From Blastocystis sp. Blastoise (taxonomy: Eukaryota; Sar; Bigyra; Opalinata; Blastocystidae), in NCBI GenBank assembly GCA_039096225.1, contig JBBPEB010000028.1:501501-565500 (forward strand): a stretch of DNA of 64,000 bases. Direction: 5' to 3'. Of this stretch, positions 1 to 14,231 are shown in pieces. Position 1 is the first letter of the stretch. Every line of letters starts with the position of its first letter. The notes beneath the pieces are model-generated. The model worked only from the letters and a program-made list of their open reading frames with translations. It did no database searches and had not been told where the DNA came from. The position numbers and the translations under genes are program-made.

Positions 1-246
1 CCATTTTGAATATGTTTGTGACTTTTTTTATTTGATCTTTTCTCTCTGATTGTTAGCTTAGAAGGACGCATGATTTTAATTTTCTTTTACAAACAATAGT
101 GATCAATACCGTATATCCTAGAAAATCTAAAAATAAATATTTTAAAAATAACCATAGAAAACAAAAATTAAGATTTTATTTGTATATACGTTTATACATA
201 CAATTCAGGATCTATATTTCGTTACTATTTCTCTATAGCCAACTCT

Positions 247-873
247 ATGAGCGATATTGATTCATCATCCTCTTCTTCATCATCAGATGAATTAATTTTA
301 AGCAAAAATACAGTGTTGAACAAAATTACATCAGCAAAAGCATCGAAGCAGAAACTAGATAAAAGCAGTAATAGGAATATATTCAAAAAGATAAACGTAT
401 ATTTTGTTAAAATCTATTTTATTATACCTAGAAGTATCAGAGACGATATCAAAAATACTCAAGCCGTTTAGACAATAATAATATCTATGATAGAAGAATA
501 CTTGAGCAACAAATTGGTCTGACAAGTGAATCGGTTCTGAATGAGATGAAAAGAATTATCGATGTTATTTCTAATCTACATAAAAAGCAAGAATATACAT
601 GTATTTTATTTTAATACATACTACTTTTATGTGTAAATTATATTCTTTTATATTTTACGTGTTTTATATTTGTACAATTTTTTATTATTATTATATATAT
701 ATTTTTTTTAAATTAATGCATTTATGTTTGTGTTGTATTTTCATGCTTTATCATATTTATGAGTGTTTCTATTTTCCACTTTCTGTTAATTTCTATAATA
801 ATACTAATAATAATACTAATAATAATACTAATGATAATAATATATAATAATAATAATAATATATAATAATAAT

Positions 874-933
<60 letters not shown>

Positions 934-1410
934 CACTTTAGGGGATCCAACATTACCTATATCGCTTTTTCAAAAAATCAATCGTTTCTGTAATGATCAA
1001 CTTGGTCTAAGGGATTTGCCAATATTAGATGGTCAACCACAAAAGAATTATATAATAGTATAATATATATAATAGTTTATTTTTGTTTATAATTATTTTT
1101 TTGTTTTTATTTATGATTATAGAATAATTTCCTTACTTATTTATCAACAAATAAAAATAAAATGAATACATACGTATCTATAATTAAAGGCACAGAGGAT
1201 GTATTAACAATTTCTGATGATGATGAATTTAATAGCTTTTTAAATGAATTCTGTAAATCAACAGTTAAGAGCATTGATACAATCCCTGATTACTTATATG
1301 TATCAGAAATTATATTGAATGATACAAAAACAAAAATCATTAAGTATAAAAATAATGAAGATATTTTTAGTAATGAAGAAAAATTATTTATGTTTAACCT
1401 TTTTATTTAA
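247..1410 (+). CDS. Hypothetical serine-rich/acidic protein, four exons
   Basis: I do not recognise this protein. Four exons (247-396, 432-600, 942-1057, 1123-1410) join in a consistent phase and give about 240 residues. The introns follow the local GTAT...TAG style; the second holds a long TA microsatellite. The N-terminus begins MSDID and runs into an eight-serine stretch, followed by a lysine-rich segment, a central part containing WDPTLPISLF, and an acidic C-terminal third (ISDDDEF). No membrane segment or signal peptide is visible. The start is the first ATG after an AT-rich leader. Phase agreement across all three introns supports a real gene; the function is open. The last exon could be a separate small gene, but its reading frame runs back through the splice site. 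Confidence 0.6.
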
Positions 1411-2826
1411 TCGATTTGTTATGATATCTATCTGATTCATTTCTGATTAAAATCTATTATATATAAATTTATATATCATATTAACTCTTTTTTATTTCTA
1501 TTTTGTTTTATATTTTTGTTTTATTTATAATTCTAATTTTGTGTCAATATTATTGTATCAATTTCTTTATTTCTTTATTAAATTGTATAATAGTCATAAT
1601 GATCATAATAGATCTAAAAAAGCATGAAGTAAATTCAAGTACAACTAAGAATTTCAGCTAAATTAAAAAAATAATAAAGTACTTTTGTTTTATTTCTTAC
1701 TACTAATGATTATTATCATATAATACTATTCAAATAACAAGAATTGTACCATAAAACAACAGAATTCAAAATGTAAAATCATAATGTGTCTAAAAAATAA
1801 TGCTATTTATAGTTCATGAGTTAGTATATACCATTTCATAAGCATATTTATAATTCTATATATGTTTTAAAAGCCACTTTTAAAATCAAGTTTTAGAAAG
1901 TGATAACCTGGATTCATAAACATTATTTCTTTCTCACAAACCATGTATTCATGTATAATAATCGACAATATGATCAATATCTAAGTATAAAATGAAAAAA
2001 CATTTAACTTGAAGAAAATTGTACTTTAAGAACTTTTCTCGAGTTAATCAGACAACATTTAATTTTTTCAGCATTTTTTGTTTCTCGAAAAAAAACGAGA
2101 ATTTCTCAGAAAAATTTTATGTAAATACCGTGAATGCCCTGTTTATGCTATTGACAGGCAAAAGAAAACAGTATATTTTGGGTCAAATACACGAATATTG
2201 CGTGTAACTTTTTCTTGTCATTTTTTAAAATATCATTTTTACTTATTTCTTTAATGTTTATATTTAAGAATACATTCTTTTTAACCATTAATAATACAGT
2301 AAAACTATCTCTAGAAAAAACTGCCTTTACTCCATTATCAGTGAATCGCGACTAGTGAGGAAATCAGTTGTTATTTGACGTAGACATGCGTATAGAGCTT
2401 TAATATTAGATATGTGAATTAAAAGACTCATCTCTTATTATATCACGACATAATTACGATCTTTCTCAAAATTAGTTATTTAGAGTTTTGAATATGACTT
2501 TCATGTCAAATACTATGCCCTAAACACACACATAATCTCTTATTAAAATAAAATCACATATTGATGGTAAACCATGGTCAAATATAAATGCTCTTTGTTC
2601 AAGTTTCATTTTTGAACCGAGAAATTCAGAGTCCTCAGGTTGTCTGGCGGGAAAACTGTTTACGAGTTTAGGCCTAACCATTTTTGATAAAAAAACTTGA
2701 GTCATTTTACTCTCTCTCTCACGGGGAAATATCAAGAAAAAAAGCAAAACGACAGTAGTGTATGTGTTTTTCAACAAATTGCTATTTAGTTTTAATTAGA
2801 AAGGTTTATATTAGCGATCCTTGGTG
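1411..2826. other. Intergenic, no gene seen; contains a dispersed repeat copy
   Basis: The stretch is AT-rich with frequent stops in all frames. Short open frames at 2019-2207 (+) and 2520-2777 (-) have no coding character. The segment 2637-2742 is noticeably richer in G and C and matches two copies near 53 kb. Confidence 0.6.
2637..2742 (-). repeat. Dispersed repeat family, copy A
   Basis: Read on the minus strand, the copy runs from ATTTCCCCGTGAGAG through AAAATGACT and TCAAAAAT to GGCCTAAACTCG and CCGCCA. The same ordered blocks occur on the plus strand at 52990-53086 and, more diverged, at 53401-53492. It has no reading frame and lies just upstream of the dynactin gene. I saw no clear terminal repeats. 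Confidence 0.5.
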
Positions 2827-4549
<1,723 letters not shown>

Positions 4550-5284
4550 GTTGCTTTATTTCATTATTTCATTATAATATATATGATTTATCTGCAATTA
4601 TTTCTTTTTTTTTTAATATTTATCTTATTTCGTACGTTACATCTATAATCTATTGTAAAAGTGCTCCTATGTCATGAAATATTTGTAGTTAAGTCTATCC
4701 TTCAATTCATTTTCAAATTTGACGGTTTTTTAACAAAAACTTAAAATTCTGTTTGTTTTTTGTGTGCATAAAGTAAAATTTATATGTATACACCCACGAA
4801 TAACCTTATTCAATACATATTATATATATCTTATTAAAAACAATTGTATTTTCGCCATCAACAATGACATTTTTCTAAATTGATAGCACATCAAGTATTT
4901 TTTCGATTGCGTAAAACATCAAATTTTTAGAAAGAATAATTTATAAGCTTTTCACAATTAAAAGCAGAAAGTTGACCTTATTCCACCAACTCAAGTATTA
5001 TTAAAACAGTTAAATAATAAATGATTCTATTGACAACATAATCTATGACACTATATTCAAACATAATATACAAAAATATATTAAAAAGCCCATTTAGAAT
5101 ACAAAAAAAAACATTCGATAAAAAATAAATTTATGTTTTGTAGAAAATAGCGGGAATTCTTGACAAATGAATGAAGAAATAAGAAACGGAATATATAGTT
5201 TGATAGAATAGAAATAAATATTTTTCGAAGAAATCCAATATTCTCATTAACTGATAATAGTTAAGAATTATATATAGAAAAATC
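4550..5284. other. Intergenic, no gene seen
   Basis: AT-rich sequence between dynactin and the E2 gene. The only G+C-rich spot is AGCGGGAATTC at 5149-5159, about 130 bp before the E2 start, which resembles an E2F/MBF-type core. Confidence 0.5.
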
Positions 5285-6280
5285 ATGTCACGAAGTTTTG
5301 CTCGTATCCGATTGATGAAAGAGCTTGAAGAGATGTCAAGTGATCCACCTGCTGTATATAGATATAAACTAAAAATAACTCTATGGATACCATGAATATT
5401 CCATAGGGATGTAGTGCGTCACCTGTTGATGAAGATAATATCTTGATTTGGGATGCCACGATCACTGGACCAGACGACTCTCCTTGGGAAGGTATCGATA
5501 TTTATTTATCTGTTTATAGAGAAGAAGATATATATATATATTTCTTTTTACAAAAACATATATATATACATATAATAAATATTTCAGAATTGTTTATATT
5601 GTTTAATATTTAGGTGGTATCTATGTAATGAGACTTCGATTTAACGATAATTATCCTGATCAGCCACCTTATATACGTTTTACAACTCCTATGTATCATC
5701 CAAATAGTATATTAAATGAATAATAATATATATATATATATATATTTTATTATTTATAAATTATATTATAAAAATATATAAAATATTATCATTATAGTAT
5801 TCAGTGATGGATCTATTTGTCTTGATATTATTCGTGATAAATGGCAACCTATATATACTGTGAATTCTATATTAACATCTATTATGGTATACATATATTA
5901 TTATGTTTGTTATTTTTTTATAATGTTTATTATTATTATTATGTTTATTATTATGTTTATTATTATTATGTTTATTATTATTATTATGTTTATTATTATG
6001 TTTATTATTATTATTATTATATAGTCTTTATTAACAGATCCAAATCCAGCAAGTCCTGCAAATCCTGAAGCTGCTAATTTATATATTATTATTATTTTAA
6101 ATTTATATTATAATTTTGTTTATTATATAATATAACATATATATAACTATTATGAAATTTATATTTAATAACAATATCTATATCTAGTTATATTTACATA
6201 ATCCAAAAGAGTATCGACGTAGAGTGCGTCAATGTGCTGAACAATCTATAGAACTTGCTTGTAAAACAAGTTATGAATAA
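5285..6280 (+). CDS. UBE2A: RAD6-type ubiquitin-conjugating enzyme E2
   Basis: The protein carries activated ubiquitin on a cysteine and passes it to targets. RAD6 enzymes act in post-replication repair and histone H2B ubiquitylation. Six exons (5285-5353, 5407-5491, 5614-5706, 5798-5886, 6025-6078, 6188-6280) give about 160 residues; the family is about 152. Family landmarks are the N-terminal RLMKELEEM, the [14 protein letters not shown] active-site block with catalytic Cys90, and [13 protein letters not shown]. The last intron is odd. To keep the conserved helix [12 protein letters not shown] intact, it must begin TTATAT at 6079 instead of GTATAT. A canonical alternative would insert about 13 hydrophobic residues. 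The C-terminus lacks the acidic tail of yeast Rad6. Confidence 0.88.
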
Positions 6281-6864
6281 ATTACTCTGTTTTTATCTAT
6301 AAAAAGCGATATTTATGAATTATTTATTATCTTTTAATTACTCATTTTTTTTCACTTTTTTTATTATTCATCTTTTTTATTTTGTTATATATATAATTTT
6401 TATAAATAAAAGCAAATTGTTGTCATTAATAATGGAATAATAATTATTTTGCAACCATAGCAAATTCTTGAATATAAATATATATTCACAAAACATAGAA
6501 TAGAATTCTATATTATAAAAAAAAGAGAAAAGTATTATTGTGATTCATAACAATATGTATTATAGTCAATTAAAATAAATAAAACATAAGCCATGCTTAA
6601 TAATAATATACTCTATTATTGGAGTTATAAAGAAATAAATATCCATTTTAAGAAATATATTTTTTTAATATTTTTATTATAGAATAAATATATATATATA
6701 TATATATTATAATAATAAAAAGGAATAAAGATAGGTATTAAAATATATTTTATTAAATATAAATAATGAATAGAACATATGAATAACAGAATTACACAAA
6801 AAGAAAATAATTTGTGAAAAAAAATGTAAATAATATATGTTTAAAAAAATGAATCAATATTTGA
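6281..6864. other. Intergenic between convergent genes, no gene seen
   Basis: Very AT-rich 3' flanking sequence shared by the E2 gene and the convergent glycosyltransferase gene. I see no conserved element. Confidence 0.5.
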
Positions 6865-8863
6865 TTAGCATTGATTATTTAGTTTATATTTATAATAACA
6901 CGTTAATAACTTAAATTCATTTCTAACTTTCTTCATATAATCTTCTCTACTATTTTCAATTAATTCATATCCTTTATCTTTTTGTTTAATCTATATATAT
7001 AAGATGTTATACTATGTAAAAGAATATAATAAGTATAATAATAATGATATGTAATAAACTTAATATATCTAATAATGATAATGATATATATATATATATA
7101 TATACAGCATAATTAGCCATATTAATATCACATAATCCTGCTCTATCTTTAGAAGTAAAATATCGACCATTATATAACTTATCGGGTCCTCGTTGAACAT
7201 TCTTATAATGCTCCGTTCCAGACATATGTATAGAGAGAGCTATTTATAGTATATAATAAAGAATAAAGAATAATATAGTATATAATACATATATAATAAA
7301 AATATATATATAATAATACTGCTTGGAGTAATATCAACTGTATCAATATCATCACTTCTAAAATTAGCATAATCTATAATATAGCCATCAATATAAAATC
7401 TACCAATGACAGCATCCTCAAATAAATGATTTGTAAATGTATATTTTGTAGCAATAAATACATCCTATATAGAATAATAATATATTTACATATATACATA
7501 TAGAATAAGAAATCTATATATATTTATATAGAATAAAAACTATATATATTTATATAGAATAAGAAATATATAGAAAAATAAAAAACAATTAATAATAATA
7601 ATAATAAAAATGTACAATAGCTTTTGATTCAGCATATGTTGACTCGTGATACGCTTGATTTAATATATTAATATATTCATTATTATTATTAAATGTTTTA
7701 TTATAGAAGAATGTATCCACAATATTCGATCTTGTAGTAACTATAATAACTTCTGATTTCAATTGTTTCTTATATATAGATTCTAATGTATTTAATAAGA
7801 CATCTTCAAAGTTTAAACTTAATAATATATCCCCATTTAAATATCCATAAAACCATGCATCATATTCTGATTCTAATGTCGCTATAATAGACTTTAAAGA
7901 AGGAACTTTAAAGGGATTCGCTTTATCTGTATATATATATATAGTTTATTTAAATAATATATATAAAATATATAATATAAATAATGAATATATTCAACTT
8001 AATATGCTCTTCATTCAATAATTTATAAAAATAAAATAAATATCTATATATATATAAATATACAATTGGTACTATAGGTAATATTTCTTTGAATACATTC
8101 CTTAATAACAAGATTACTATTTGTAAAAACAACAAATTTAATATGAGTATATTTACTAAATATTATTATACTATCCATAAAATAACGTTGAATGAAATTA
8201 CGAGAATTCTCATCCTATAATAATAATAATTATTATTATTATTAAAAAGTAATCATAAAAAAAAAAATAATAATAATAATAATAATAATAAAATAATAAA
8301 AAAATAAATAAATAAAAGCAAAATAATAATATTAAAATAATATAAATATATAAATAAAACAATAATAGGACAATAAAAACAAAATAACAATAAAACAATA
8401 CAGTAATCACAAATGTAGTTCCTAATACAGCAGTATATCGTTTTCTATTTATCTGAGGATTATAATAATAATCAAATAATAATTGTTTTTCAGTATCGAG
8501 AAGAGATGAATTACAAAATGAAGATTCAAGATTTACCTTACATCTTTTTACATCTACTATAAAACATTATATATAATTACTTAGTATACTATAATATATA
8601 CGTAATTCATTTCTATATAACACTTTCCTATTATCTATATCTTTTTTGGCAATCTTATACCTCTTTGCAATATCAATAGTTGTTAGTGAACTACTGCGTT
8701 CAACTGATTTAGAATAGAGGACAGTTGGAGTGGAAGTCTTCGTTACCGATAAATCAAGTCTTGTATTGAAAAATATAAACAAATTCATCATCCATAACAC
8801 AATTGATACATAAACAAGAAGTAATGAAACAGGAAAAGCTCTTTCGAATAATGAACAATACAT
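6865..8863 (-). CDS. Putative type II membrane glycosyltransferase
   Basis: Seven exons read on the minus strand (8863-8602, 8556-8402, 8214-8064, 7926-7616, 7464-7320, 7239-7106, 6990-6865) join in phase to about 427 residues. Residues about 9-31 form one hydrophobic anchor after a short N-terminus, the layout of Golgi type II transferases. The lumenal part has a nucleotide-sugar-transferase pattern: TAVLGTTFVIT, then IKFVVFTN, then AWFYGYLNGDILL (the NGDI is a candidate metal/donor motif), LKSEVIIVTTRSN, a conserved ATKYTF...DAVIGRFYIDGY block and a late SIHMSGTEHY. The order resembles uncharacterised GT-A-fold transferases of protists and fungi. The donor and acceptor cannot be told. Every intron is GT-AG. 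Confidence 0.65.
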
Positions 8864-9462
8864 CTACTTGTTTCTTTTTTTACAAATACTTCAAGGTTAA
8901 GCTTTAAATGAATATCAAAAGTAATGATAGTTTTGAAGAAAATAGGTCAAATTTCTTATATAGAAAATTGTCAGTTTCTAGGAATTTCTTTCAAAATATA
9001 TATATGTTTTTCATGATATTTAATGATATATATTTTAGAGTCATATTTTATGTATGATTCACGAATAGCACAGTATCATCAATCATAAATCATCATATTA
9101 TAAATGAATTTTATAAAATAATTACTGTGTCATTATAAAATGGTTCTTCTTTAATCAATAATAATATTCATAATATTATGGCAGCATATGTTTGTTTCAA
9201 ATTAATTTATATTAAACAAAGTATATGCTACAGAACAGATTCATTGATGAATAGACAAATAGAAAAGAAATTTCTTTTGCAGTTTCTCAGAAAATTCTGT
9301 TCTTTGCTGAAAAGGAAAAGTTTTTTTTTGGTTTTTTGAGATATTCGTGGGGAATTCACTTCCATCATTTTTCCCTTTTTTCATAAGAATTTGTTCTTTT
9401 TATAATTTAAAGAAAAGACCATACAAGCGTCTATTATTGGGTATTCTATAAGCTAATAAGTA
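8864..9462. other. Divergent upstream region, no gene seen
   Basis: Shared 5' region of the glycosyltransferase (-) and the small membrane-protein gene (+). It is AT-rich with a slightly G+C-richer patch around 9330-9370. No certain control element can be named. Confidence 0.45.
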
Positions 9463-10039
9463 ATGTCTACAATAACAGAGATTAAGGATGATATTCATGT
9501 TGAAAATAAGCCTAAAGAGTCTACTTCCGGATTTTCTCAAGCTATGATCAGCATCAAAAATAGCCCTCTAATAAAAAAGTTATCTTCATTTCTGAATCGT
9601 TTCTTCCCCAAAAATATCAAAGTATCTATTTTTTACATTTCTTTTTATTTTTTTATCATTTGCAATCTATAATTGAATTTACACATTAAATAATATTACA
9701 GGTATCAAATGTATTGAAAGCTGTCGTGTCTGCTGGTATCACATGTGCAATTATTGTTGGTTTCCCCCTTTTTTATGAAGTATATATATTTAGTAATATT
9801 TTTTTTTATAATTATTTTTTGTATAATTTATATATAAATTTATATTTAGTAATATTTTGATTCATAATATTCTTTATAATCGATATATATATTTATTAAT
9901 ATTTTTTACTGATTATATTCTTTATAATTGATATATATAGGTAAATTATGATATTTTTATGAAAGATATACGTGAACAACAAATAGATGCTTTAAAAGGA
10001 AAAGGTTATACTCCTCAACAAATTCATTCTTTATATTAA
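9463..10039 (+). CDS. Small single-pass membrane protein
   Basis: Three exons (9463-9621, 9702-9779, 9941-10039) give about 111 residues. The first half is polar and basic towards its end (IKKLSSFLNRFFPK). One hydrophobic segment at about residues 58-79 (LKAVVSAGITCAIIVGFPLF) follows, and a short mixed-charge tail ends IHSLY. This layout could suit a mitochondrial or ER tail-region protein such as a TOM22-like receptor, but no diagnostic motif is present. The identity is unknown. It converges on the proteasome gene with about 300 bp between them. Confidence 0.55.
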
Positions 10040-10339
10040 TTGAATATATTACTTTTGATTGTTTTTCATTTTATTTATATCAGTATTTTGTTTAGTTTAT
10101 AAAGTATTTTTAGTATTTTATGGTTGATGATTATTAAAATATATATATAAACATATATATATATAAGATTGATTATAATTTAAACAACACAAAAAAAAAC
10201 ATTAAATCGCTTATAAAAAAGAAAATGTGTAGTATTAATAATAAAAAAGAAACTAGGTATTTGAAATAGAAAAAATAATTTATAGATATATATATATAAA
10301 TAAAACAGTAACTCGTTCAAACAAATGAGCTTTTCTATT

Positions 10340-11719
10340 TTACTCCATGCCTTCTTCTTCTTCTTTTTCCTTTTGTTTTTGTTCTTCTTCTTCTTCTTTT
10401 CTTTCTTTTATTTCTTTAACTAAAGTTTCTATTCTTTCACGAGGTAATATCTATATATATATATATAGATATATTTTATCTTTAAAAATATATATAAATG
10501 ATAATAAATAAATACAATAGGTTCAGTGTTCTGTTTAATAATAGCAATATCAACCGTCTTTTCAACTACACTTACAGCCTATATATATATATAGAATACA
10601 CTAGTATAAACATATCCCATAAATTAGTGTATAAAAGAAATAAAATAAAATAATTATGATGAATCTATTCTATAATAAAATATACTTCTAACATAGCTTC
10701 AATAATAAGTTCAATAGCTTTATCTTCTTCTAATCCTTCAGTATAGTGATTCTCTAAGAATGTTCGAATAGCTTTATCACTCTTACCGGAAGCATTAGCC
10801 TATATATATAGAAATATTTAAAACATATATACATTTATTATAACAAATATATATATAATATTAATAAATAAAACTAAACTAATAAAATAAATAAAATTAT
10901 ATAGCCTACTTTCCATTCTGTGCAAATACCGGCAGGATCTGTTTGAAAGAGTCTTGGACCCGTAGAATCAACGCCACAAATAAATGCACTTACACCAAAA
11001 GGACGACGACCTCCTCTTTGAGTATAACTATATATATATAAACATAACTATTTCTAATACAATCATTAATAAAGCAATACATTATTATATTCTTCAATTA
11101 TTCAATTTTAATATTAAATTATATAATTATAATAATATATACATTTGTTGTTGTCTTCCAATATATTTGGCGATATAAGATATGGAAGGAATTTCATCAT
11201 AAGATAATCTAAAACTTTGAGCTTCAACACGAGCCTATTTTAAAATTTATAAAAAAAGAAAAATAATAATAATAATAATAAGCAATATAAATAAATAAAT
11301 AAATATATATATACCATATCAATCAATTTATGTGCATCAGCATTTAAACCAGCAAAAAGAAAAGATATATTTTCATCGATAGCTAAGAGCTTTTTGACAG
11401 TACGGGGATCCTTTATATTATATATATATATTAATTAATGAAATAAAAAAACTAAAAAAACTGTTTCTATTCATAAATACTTAGAAAAAGAGAAATTGAA
11501 ATAAAAAATAATTACCTGAAGCTGAGCTGTAGCTTTCTTTTCATAAGCTAACACAATACAGTCTTTAGCTACGACACCAGCAATAGCATAACCCTTACGA
11601 ACAGCTTCCATAGCATATTCAACTTGAAAAAGATGTCCATCAGGAGAGAAGACAGTTAAAGCACGATCATAACTATAGTAAATGTTTAGTACTATGCGCG
11701 TAATACAGAAATACCTCAT
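10340..11719 (-). CDS. PSMA7: 20S proteasome subunit alpha, PSMA7/PRE6 type
   Basis: This is a structural subunit of the outer ring of the 20S core, which gates substrate entry; alpha subunits are not catalytic. Eight exons (11719-11715, 11672-11516, 11410-11315, 11234-11143, 11027-10910, 10799-10686, 10578-10516, 10450-10340) give about 251 residues, matching the family at about 248. The proteasome alpha signature is clear at the N-terminus ([20 protein letters not shown]), followed by [15 protein letters not shown] and [12 protein letters not shown]. The C-terminus is a charged Glu/Lys run, as in other alpha-4 subunits. Exon 1 is only five coding nucleotides (ATGAG), so the start must be reached across a 42-nt intron; reading straight through would add an unrelated leader. 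Confidence 0.92.
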
Positions 11720-12474
11720 TTTTTAATTAACTATTCTTAAATTATCAGATATATAGAAAAAACAAAAATTAATTTATAAAGTTCTTAAAAAGAAGAAATA
11801 AGAAATTCCTAGAATTAAATAGATTATTATAGAGATACTTATTAAATAACCGTAATTCTTCGCATCGTCATGTTAAGAATCGTCTAGAACACTTTCGTTT
11901 TCAACTTTTTTCAGACAAATCGTTTTTGGATCTTTCATTCTTTTAAAATAATACGATAATCAAGCATTTATATATTACATATCAATTATTATAGACCTGG
12001 GTTTCTTTTGAAAATGTGTCTTAAGATAGATAATTATAATTTTAAAGAAAAAATAGTCATACTGAATAGTTATCCATTATTTTATATTGTGATTATATGA
12101 AACAAATTCTCCTAGCAAATAAAAACACTTTTAATCAAATTTCGAAGTCAAAAAAATAGTATATTACCATTTCAATCCTGTGAAATCTCGTTGTCTTGTG
12201 AAAATCATGGATGAAGTACTTAAATCTTACTTATTTATTACTTAATTATAAAATATAGTTAATTGAACGTTAATAAAAAAGAGAATAATAAGTATTTGAG
12301 ATACTTTATGAAAACATTTATAAAAAAATTTATTGTTGACAATAATTATTTATATATATTATGGTTTATTCAAAACAACTATCATAATATAACAAATAAT
12401 TTAGAAACATAAATAATTTGAGTAAATATATATATATATATATTAAAAACAAGGAGATGATATATTTTATAAAA
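11720..12474. other. Intergenic, no gene seen
   Basis: AT-rich region upstream of the proteasome gene and downstream of the BTB-TLDc gene. Nothing interpretable beyond homopolymers and TA runs. Confidence 0.5.
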
Positions 12475-14017
12475 TTATTTATCTCTTCCCCAAACTTCAT
12501 ACTCTTCAACTTGAAACATATTTCTAGAATCAGAATCACTAGTATTCACAAATAATGAGTGTTTTTGAGGAGTATTCACAGTTGTAAATGAATATGACTT
12601 GGTATATGCATTATTAGTAGTAGTATGACAATTATCATTTATAAATATATCACAACCACCTCCAAATGAAGGACCACAACAATAAAGACAATGTATCCCA
12701 CTACCAGTATTATTATGTTTATATTGAGTAGGAGGAATATTATGTTCATTACTTAATGTAAATAAAAACTCCTTAGAATAAGGTTTAGGGCCTATATTGA
12801 TTATATTCGATAGTTATATAACTAATACATAATATATATATACGTAAACCAGCCCAACTTTGATCTGTATATCCTCCAAATATATTAATATGATTATTAT
12901 GACCGATATGTTTGATTAATACTACTGTTTCTCCTTGATTATCACAATACTTATGGAATTTTTCTGCAGAATAATTATGCTCACTTGCTCTAAATAATAA
13001 TTTCCATTTCCTTTCTTTACTAAGCCAATTAACTAATGGAGTTTCAAAACATTTCTTCTTAAGTATAGTGGAGTTCATAAATACAGTTGCATTTTCATTC
13101 ATATTGGCTCTGGCAGCTTCTTTTCCTTCTTTTCCAAATATGCTAAACATTTCTTTCTCTAATAATTCTTTATCAATCTTTTCATAACTTTCATCATCAA
13201 TAAAAATACATTTATTAAGTGCAAAACAGTCAATATAATAAATATATTCATAATTCTTCTTTATAAGCATTTCATTATTCTTTTCATCATAATCTACATA
13301 TCCATAATTATATTCATTAATAATCTTATTCCATAATCCATTCTCCTTCCAATAATCTCTTAATAGTTCATCTTTCTTATCATTTATATAAAGAATAACA
13401 TCATCACCTTCTTTATATTTCTTAATATTGTGATCTCTTTGGTAATGAACTTTCGTTAATTCTTCAGGAATAGGTAAATTACAATATTCAAATAAATCTA
13501 ATAATTCAAGTTGATCACTCAAATTTATCTTATCAATATTCACTTTCTTATTCATCAAAGAATCAATTAATAAAGGAAAAAGTGTTTCATCTCCATGATA
13601 ATCTAAATAAATGCTTCCATCAACAGTTCTTAGATTTTCTTGGGAACATTCATAGATAAAACTACCTACTAAACTATTTGTTATTCTTTTAGGAAGAGAA
13701 TAAACTGGACCATTACTTGTAAGTCGAATATAATCAATTCCATTATCATTATTATTCATATTAGTATCATATTCATGAACATATGAAGATTCTTGGATAA
13801 TTATATGTGGATCATCACCATTCTTATCATTCATTCCTTCATAATTTCTTACGGATTGCTTTACTAATTCATTTATAGACTCACCTGAATGAATACAGAA
13901 ACTTATTGACTTACTTAAAATACCAACCAAATCACCAATCAGTCTTTCAAAATGAATTACATCCTTCTGGATATCACCCATCTTTCTAGCATCAAATTCT
14001 ACACTCTCTTTCACCAT
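12475..14017 (-). CDS. BTB-like plus TLDc domain protein
   Basis: Two exons (14017-12844 and 12791-12475) give about 496 residues. The N-terminal part contains a short helical lead and a BTB/T1-like region around ECSQENLRTVDGSIYLDY, with LSDQLELLDLFEYCNLP after it. The C-terminal half is a TLDc domain: WKLLFRASEHNYSAEKFH, NIFGGYTDQSWAG, KEFLFTLSNEH, CCGPSFGGGCDIFI and a late YEVWG. TLDc proteins are linked to oxidative-stress resistance and, in animals and yeast, to V-ATPase regulation; the role here is unknown. I chose the MVKESVEF start because the upstream in-frame ATG lies in a run ending TTTAG that looks like leader sequence. A start at 14038 would add seven residues. Confidence 0.75.
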
Positions 14018-14231
14018 TCTAAATAATAAAAGAAACAAAATAAAAACAAAAAGAAATTCTTCAAAAGGAAATTTTTTTTTAAATAGAGAAACATCAAATA
14101 ACTAGTTTTTAACCAGATTCTTAATAAATGTCAAATTTTATGTATGATTTATAATTATCAAATCAAATAAATGTGTTTTCATTTATATAAACATCAACAA
14201 TACACATATACATGACAAATTAATTATTACT

